A DNA stretch of 64,000 bases from NCBI GenBank assembly GCA_041862375.1, contig JBGVTE010000065.1, positions 1 through 64,000 on the forward strand, read 5' to 3'. This stretch comes from WVZL01 sp041862375. Its GTDB lineage: Bacteria > Acidobacteriota > Aminicenantia > Aminicenantales > Aminicenantaceae. Shown piece by piece: positions 60,443-64,000 of the stretch. The position numbers and the translations under genes are program-made. Below the pieces are notes generated by a model. That model made no database searches and had not been told where the DNA came from. It saw only the letters and a program-made list of their open reading frames with translations. Position 1 is the first letter of the stretch. Every line of letters begins with the position of its first letter.

Positions 60443-61633
60443 CTAAACTATCTCAACAGCCATGGCTACAGCATCTCCGCCGCCCAGGCAGAGAGCTGCA
60501 ATGCCCTTTTTCATCTTTCTGTGTAACAGCGCATAAGTTAAAGTAGTCAAAATCCTGGCTCCAGTGGCACCGATTGGATGGCCCAGAGCTACAGCTCCTC
60601 CATGGACGTTTACTTTTTCTTTATCCAATCCCAGTTCTTTGATTAAAACAACAAGCTGGGATGAGAAGGCTTCGTTTATTTCAAAGAGGTCAACATCATC
60701 AATTTTCCAGTCAACATTTGCCAGGAGCTTCTCTACAGCTCCTTTCGGTGCATACATAACCATGGAAGGCTCAACACCATTTGTTGTCGTACCCAGAATC
60801 CGAGCCATCGGCTTGAGGCCTTTATCTTCTATAGCATCTTTAGAGGCTAAAACAACTGCCGCTGCTCCATCATTTAAAGTAGACGCATTTCCAGCCGTAA
60901 CAGTCCCATCTTTCATAAATACAGGTTTTAATTTAGCCAGTTTCTCCAGAGTAGTTTCCTTACGCGGTCCTTCATCGACAGCAAAAACGACGGGCTCTCC
61001 TTTTCTCTGGGGAATTTCGACAGGAACAATCTCATCCCTGAGATAGCCTTTCTCGATAGCACGGATCGCTCTCTGGTGGCTGCTGAAAGCGTACTCATCC
61101 TGCTCTTCTCTCGTAGCCCCAAATTTTTCAGCCACGATTTCTCCGGTCATTCCCATGTGAATATCATCAAAGGCACACCAGAGGCCATCTAGAATCATGG
61201 AGTCTTTCATCATGAGGTCACCAAATTTTTTTCCTTCTCTTACTCCCCAGAGGAGATGTGGAGCTTTACTCATACTCTCCATCCCGCCTGCAACAACAAT
61301 GTTTTTCTCTTCCAGTTGAATAGTTTGAGCACCCAAGGCCACTGCTTTTAGGGCAGAGCCGCAGACTTTGTTGACCGCAAAGCAGCTTACAGTATAGGGA
61401 ACTCCTCCTTTGACCGCTGCCTGCTTGGCAGGAGCCTGCCCAATGCCTCCTGAGACTACATTTCCCATGATTACTTCCTCAACATCTTTCCCGTTTATCC
61501 CGGCTCTACTTATGGCTTCTTTGATGGCAAAACCGCCCAGTTCAGGAGCTGTGAAATTTTTTAGAGCTCCTAAAAAATTACCGATTGCTGTCCGTGCAGC
61601 ACTGACAATAAAGACATCCCTTAATTCACACAT
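60443..61633 (-). CDS. Acetyl-CoA C-acetyltransferase (thiolase)
   Basis: A protein of 396 residues. It joins two acetyl-CoA to acetoacetyl-CoA or runs in reverse. The nucleophile Cys91 is in NKVCGSALKA. GGMESMSKAPHLL, NEAFSSQL, GGAVALGHPIGATGARIL and the second catalytic cysteine in ALCLGGGDA are all present. The downstream hydroxyacyl-CoA dehydrogenase supplies the next step of a butyrate/PHB- or beta-oxidation-type route. A good AAGGAAGG site and a promoter lie upstream. Confidence 0.94.
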   Translation of the reverse strand: MCELRDVFIVSAARTAIGNFLGALKNFTAPELGGFAIKEAISRAGINGKDVEEVIMGNVVSGGIGQAPAKQAAVKGGVPYTVSCFAVNKVCGSALKAVALGAQTIQLEEKNIVVAGGMESMSKAPHLLWGVREGKKFGDLMMKDSMILDGLWCAFDDIHMGMTGEIVAEKFGATREEQDEYAFSSHQRAIRAIEKGYLRDEIVPVEIPQRKGEPVVFAVDEGPRKETTLEKLAKLKPVFMKDGTVTAGNASTLNDGAAAVVLASKDAIEDKGLKPMARILGTTTNGVEPSMVMYAPKGAVEKLLANVDWKIDDVDLFEINEAFSSQLVVLIKELGLDKEKVNVHGGAVALGHPIGATGARILTTLTYALLHRKMKKGIAALCLGGGDAVAMAVEIV

Positions 61634-61658
61634 GTATTAATCCTTCCTTTTTAAAATT

Positions 61659-61687
61659 TTTATAAAGCTAACTACTTTTTATCACAA
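61659..61687 (-). promoter_or_regulatory. Predicted promoter for the thiolase/dehydrogenase operon
   Basis: Minus-strand TTGTGA (61687-61682) and TATAAA (61664-61659) are 17 bp apart, with transcription starting near 61652, about 20 nt before the thiolase ATG. Confidence 0.45.
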
Positions 61688-61786
61688 TTAGAAGTGGTTG
61701 TAAATCCGCTGTCAGTTTAAGTTTTTTTCGCGTAAATCTTTTGTTTGATTAAAGAAAAAACACGTAATAAAATTGGAAAAGAAAAG

Positions 61787-62941
61787 ATGAGCATAGGGAA
61801 AAAAACTGCTGAGATTGCTATTATCGGTGGAGGCATTATGGGAACCGCCACCGCTTATTACCTGGCAAAGGCAGGTCAGAATGATGTCATTCTTTTTGAA
61901 AAAGATCTTCTTGCCCAGGCATCAACCGGATTAAGTGTTGGAGGCATCCGTCAGCAATTTTCTCATCCTGCAAACATCCTTTTGTCTAAAGAATCACTCA
62001 GAGTATTTGAGCATTTTAAAGAGGAGTTCAGTGAAGATATTAATTTCCGGCAGGAAGGCTATCTCTTTCTTGCTCAAGAGGAAGAAACCTGGAAGGAATT
62101 TTTGGAAAACGTTGAAATTCAACGCCAGTATGATGTTCCCGTTGAGGTGCTGTCGCCGGAGGAAATTAAGCGCCGCTGGCCGTATCTCGAAGTAAGTGAT
62201 TTGAAAGGCGGAACCTATGGGCCGAAGGATGGCTATGCTGATCCCTACCTTGTAGCCATAGGCTTTGCCAAGGGAGCAAGAGAAATGGGAGTTCGTATAG
62301 AGGAAAAAACAGAGGTAACAGAGATCAAGATAGAAAGGGGAAAGGTTAGGAGTGTTAAAACCAACAAAGGAACTATCTCCACCCAAGTAGCCGTCAATGT
62401 TGCTGGACCTTGGGGAGGCAAGGTAGCGAAGCTGGCAGGATTTGATTTGCCGGTAAAGCCTTACCGCCGCCAGGTATTCATGACAAGGCCCTTTGACAGA
62501 ATACCAAAACCCGTTCCCATGATCCTCGACCAGGATGCAGCCTTTTACTTTAGAGGAGAAGGGCCTGGTATTCTTACCGGAATGAGCGACCCTGAAGAGC
62601 CATCGAGTTTTAAGACCCACGTGGACCGTCATTTCATGGAAAAGGTTGTTGAAACAGCAGTTCATCGAGCTCCAGTCCTTGAAAAGGCCGAAATCCTGAG
62701 GGGATGGGCAGGCCTCTATGCCGTAACACCCGATAACAATCCCTTTATCGGAGAAATGCCTGGAGTTAAAGGATTTTATAGTGCCATTGGCTTTTCTGGA
62801 CACGGTTTTCAGCAGGGGCCTGCAGTGGGAAGAATCCTGAGTGAGCTCATCCTCAAAGGCTGCACTGATTTAGATTTAACACCCTTTTCCTTTGACCGGC
62901 TTCAAACGATTGAGAAAAAGGGAGAAAAGAGGATTTTATAA
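61787..62941 (+). CDS. FAD-dependent DAO-family oxidoreductase
   Basis: About 384 residues from the ATG at 61787; an upstream in-frame start at 61745 would add 14 lysine-rich residues. The FAD-binding IAIIGGGIMGTATAYYLAKAG is at the N-terminus, and STGLSVGGIRQQFSHPANI and the C-terminal GLYAVTPDNNPFIGEMPGVKGFYSAIGFSGHGFQQGPAVG mark the glycine/sarcosine-oxidase-beta (SoxB/DadA-like) group. It oxidises an amine or amino acid to the imine. It lies 2 bp before an ornithine-cyclodeaminase-family gene, which could reduce or cyclise the imine product (inference). Confidence 0.87.
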   Translation: MSIGKKTAEIAIIGGGIMGTATAYYLAKAGQNDVILFEKDLLAQASTGLSVGGIRQQFSHPANILLSKESLRVFEHFKEEFSEDINFRQEGYLFLAQEEETWKEFLENVEIQRQYDVPVEVLSPEEIKRRWPYLEVSDLKGGTYGPKDGYADPYLVAIGFAKGAREMGVRIEEKTEVTEIKIERGKVRSVKTNKGTISTQVAVNVAGPWGGKVAKLAGFDLPVKPYRRQVFMTRPFDRIPKPVPMILDQDAAFYFRGEGPGILTGMSDPEEPSSFKTHVDRHFMEKVVETAVHRAPVLEKAEILRGWAGLYAVTPDNNPFIGEMPGVKGFYSAIGFSGHGFQQGPAVGRILSELILKGCTDLDLTPFSFDRLQTIEKKGEKRIL

Positions 62942-62943
62942 AA

Positions 62944-63936
62944 ATGAGATTAAAAATTCTTTCTGGCAATGATGTAAAGAAGGCTGTGAGCATGGCTCAG
63001 GCCATAAGCGCGGTGAAAGAAGCATACATACAGCTTTCTTCGGGAAAGGCAGAAATGCCGTTAAGAACTTCTGTCCCAGTTGAAAAACAGAAGGGGATAA
63101 CTCTTTTCATGCCTTCCTATCTGGCTGAAAGCCAGGCCATGGGAGCAAAAGTTGTGTCAGTTTTCCCTCAAAACCTGGATAAAGGCATGCCCACGATTCA
63201 TGCCGTTGTTGTAGTATTGGATGCAGAGACAGGACGCCCTGTGGCACTATTGGATGGAACATATCTGACAGCCCTTCGGACCGGAGCTGCCTCAGGTGCA
63301 GCAACAGACCTTTTGGCAAGAAATGATGCACGTGTTGCTGCAATATTTGGAGCAGGCGCCCAGGCACGTACTCAACTCGTAGCAGTTTGTACAGTAAGGA
63401 CTGTAGAGAAAGTCTGGATTTTTGACACACAGCCCGGAATTGCAGAAGCCTGGGCAGCAGAAATGAAATTCAGGGGTAGTCCAATCCCATCGGCAATTTT
63501 TGTGGCCGAATCACCAGCTCAGGCTGCACGGGAAGCAGACATAATCTGTACTGCAACCACCTCTTATGAGCCAGTATTCGAGGATAAGGACTTAAAGCCT
63601 GGTGTTCATATCAATGCCATAGGCGCTTACACCCCTGATATGAAGGAAATTCCTGTTGCAACTGTCATCCGTTCCAAGCTCATCGTCGATTCACGCCAGG
63701 CATGTCTTGCAGAAGCTGGTGATATAATCATTCCTCTCAAGGATGGGCTTATTGCCGAGGAACACATCCACGGCGAGATTGGAGATGTGGCAGCCGGGAG
63801 GATTCCAGGAAGAGAATCAGATGAGGAGGTAACTTTATTCAAGTCAGTTGGATTGGCTGTTCAGGATGTAGCTGTAGCAGAGCTCGTGAGAGCACAAGCT
63901 GAAGAGATGAACCTTGGATTCGAAGTCGATATCTGA
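62944..63936 (+). CDS. Ornithine cyclodeaminase/mu-crystallin family protein
   Basis: A protein of 330 residues. LPLRT-like MPLRTSVP near the N-terminus, MGAKVVSVFPQN, LLDGTYLTALRTGAASGAATDLLA, the NAD(P)-binding IFGAGAQARTQL and INAIGAYTPDMKEIP are family signatures. Members act as ornithine or lysine cyclodeaminases, alanine dehydrogenases or ketimine/pyrroline-2-carboxylate reductases. The tight pairing with a DAO-type oxidase favours an imine or cyclic imino-acid reaction over ornithine deamination, but this is inference. Confidence 0.87.
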   Translation: MRLKILSGNDVKKAVSMAQAISAVKEAYIQLSSGKAEMPLRTSVPVEKQKGITLFMPSYLAESQAMGAKVVSVFPQNLDKGMPTIHAVVVVLDAETGRPVALLDGTYLTALRTGAASGAATDLLARNDARVAAIFGAGAQARTQLVAVCTVRTVEKVWIFDTQPGIAEAWAAEMKFRGSPIPSAIFVAESPAQAAREADIICTATTSYEPVFEDKDLKPGVHINAIGAYTPDMKEIPVATVIRSKLIVDSRQACLAEAGDIIIPLKDGLIAEEHIHGEIGDVAAGRIPGRESDEEVTLFKSVGLAVQDVAVAELVRAQAEEMNLGFEVDI

Positions 63937-63970
63937 GCTTCCTTCATATGACCTCTTCACCGCATACCTC

Positions 63971-64000
63971 CTCGCTTGTTTATCATTTATCATGGAAAAA
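63971..64000 (+). repeat. Dispersed intergenic repeat, copy 5, cut by the window end
   Basis: CTCGCTTGTTTATCATT (63971-63987) is identical to 2280-2296. The following ATCATGGAAAAA resembles the inverted terminus ATCACGGAAAAA seen at 11543. The copy continues beyond the window. Confidence 0.5.

Overview
The window reads as chromosomal DNA of a Gram-negative (diderm) bacterium. Two TonB-dependent outer-membrane receptors, a Wza-type outer-membrane polysaccharide exporter, a Wzc-type tyrosine autokinase and several signal-peptide periplasmic enzymes all require an outer membrane. The DNA is visibly AT-rich, many starts are TTG or GTG, and genes often overlap by 4 bp (ATGA, TTGA or GTGA). The uncultured-lineage families DUF6125 and DUF6485, the paired M16 peptidases and the C45 hydrolase suggest a Candidatus Aminicenantota-like lineage. 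That placement is inference only; RecA (58423-59472) and UvrA (47977-50685) are the markers to place it with.

Layout. 1-1641: end of a possible RiPP-type locus (radical SAM/SPASM enzyme plus an S26B-like signal peptidase). 1733-11194: mixed metabolism: QueF, DUF6485, a radical SAM protein, DUF6125, a branched-chain aminotransferase, TrmO, a catalytic/non-catalytic M16 pair, a zinc-ribbon protein and a membrane-tethered PHP-fold hydrolase. 11252-11563: a small non-coding element with perfect 21-bp terminal inverted repeats.

11651-37398: a surface-polysaccharide locus of about 26 kb. It opens with a good promoter, an ExeA-type ATPase and an HD-GYP c-di-GMP phosphodiesterase. Sugar-precursor genes follow (WbqC, PIG-L deacetylase, DegT aminotransferase, WecB epimerase), then eight glycosyltransferases (seven GT4, one GT2), four SAM methyltransferases, a radical SAM/SPASM protein and a Wzx-type flippase. 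At the right end an O-antigen ligase/polymerase, a BY-kinase/chain-length protein and an AMIN-Wza exporter run on the opposite strand. With the leftward GT4 at 17228 this makes a Wzx/Wzy-type pathway, probably controlled by c-di-GMP and tyrosine phosphorylation. No polyprenyl-phosphate priming transferase lies in the window.

37506-44605: an aromatic-amino-acid-type decarboxylase, a regulatory intergenic region of about 1.07 kb, then two TonB receptors and MntP. The intergenic region holds a small promoter/mini-ORF/terminator unit, a dispersed repeat, and a cobalamin riboswitch with a terminator. 44697-50685: M20 amidohydrolase, a sodium symporter with its DUF3311 partner, a second inverted-repeat element (47741-47924) and uvrA. 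50962-58263: an NhaC-type antiporter followed by cell-envelope enzymes (beta-lactamase-fold hydrolase with TPRs, SagB-type oxidoreductase, small membrane protein, polysaccharide deacetylase, C45 Ntn-hydrolase). 58423-63936: recA, a thiolase/3-hydroxyacyl-CoA dehydrogenase pair, and a DAO-type oxidase with an ornithine-cyclodeaminase-family partner.

The least explained material is non-coding. A dispersed repeat with core GTAAGCATC...CCGTGAT occurs at least five times, including the window's right edge. Other items are two mini-elements with perfect terminal repeats, a probable attenuated mini-transcript at 39141-39390, and mutually exclusive stems upstream of the aminotransferase gene. I saw no tRNA, rRNA, CRISPR array, transposase or phage gene.
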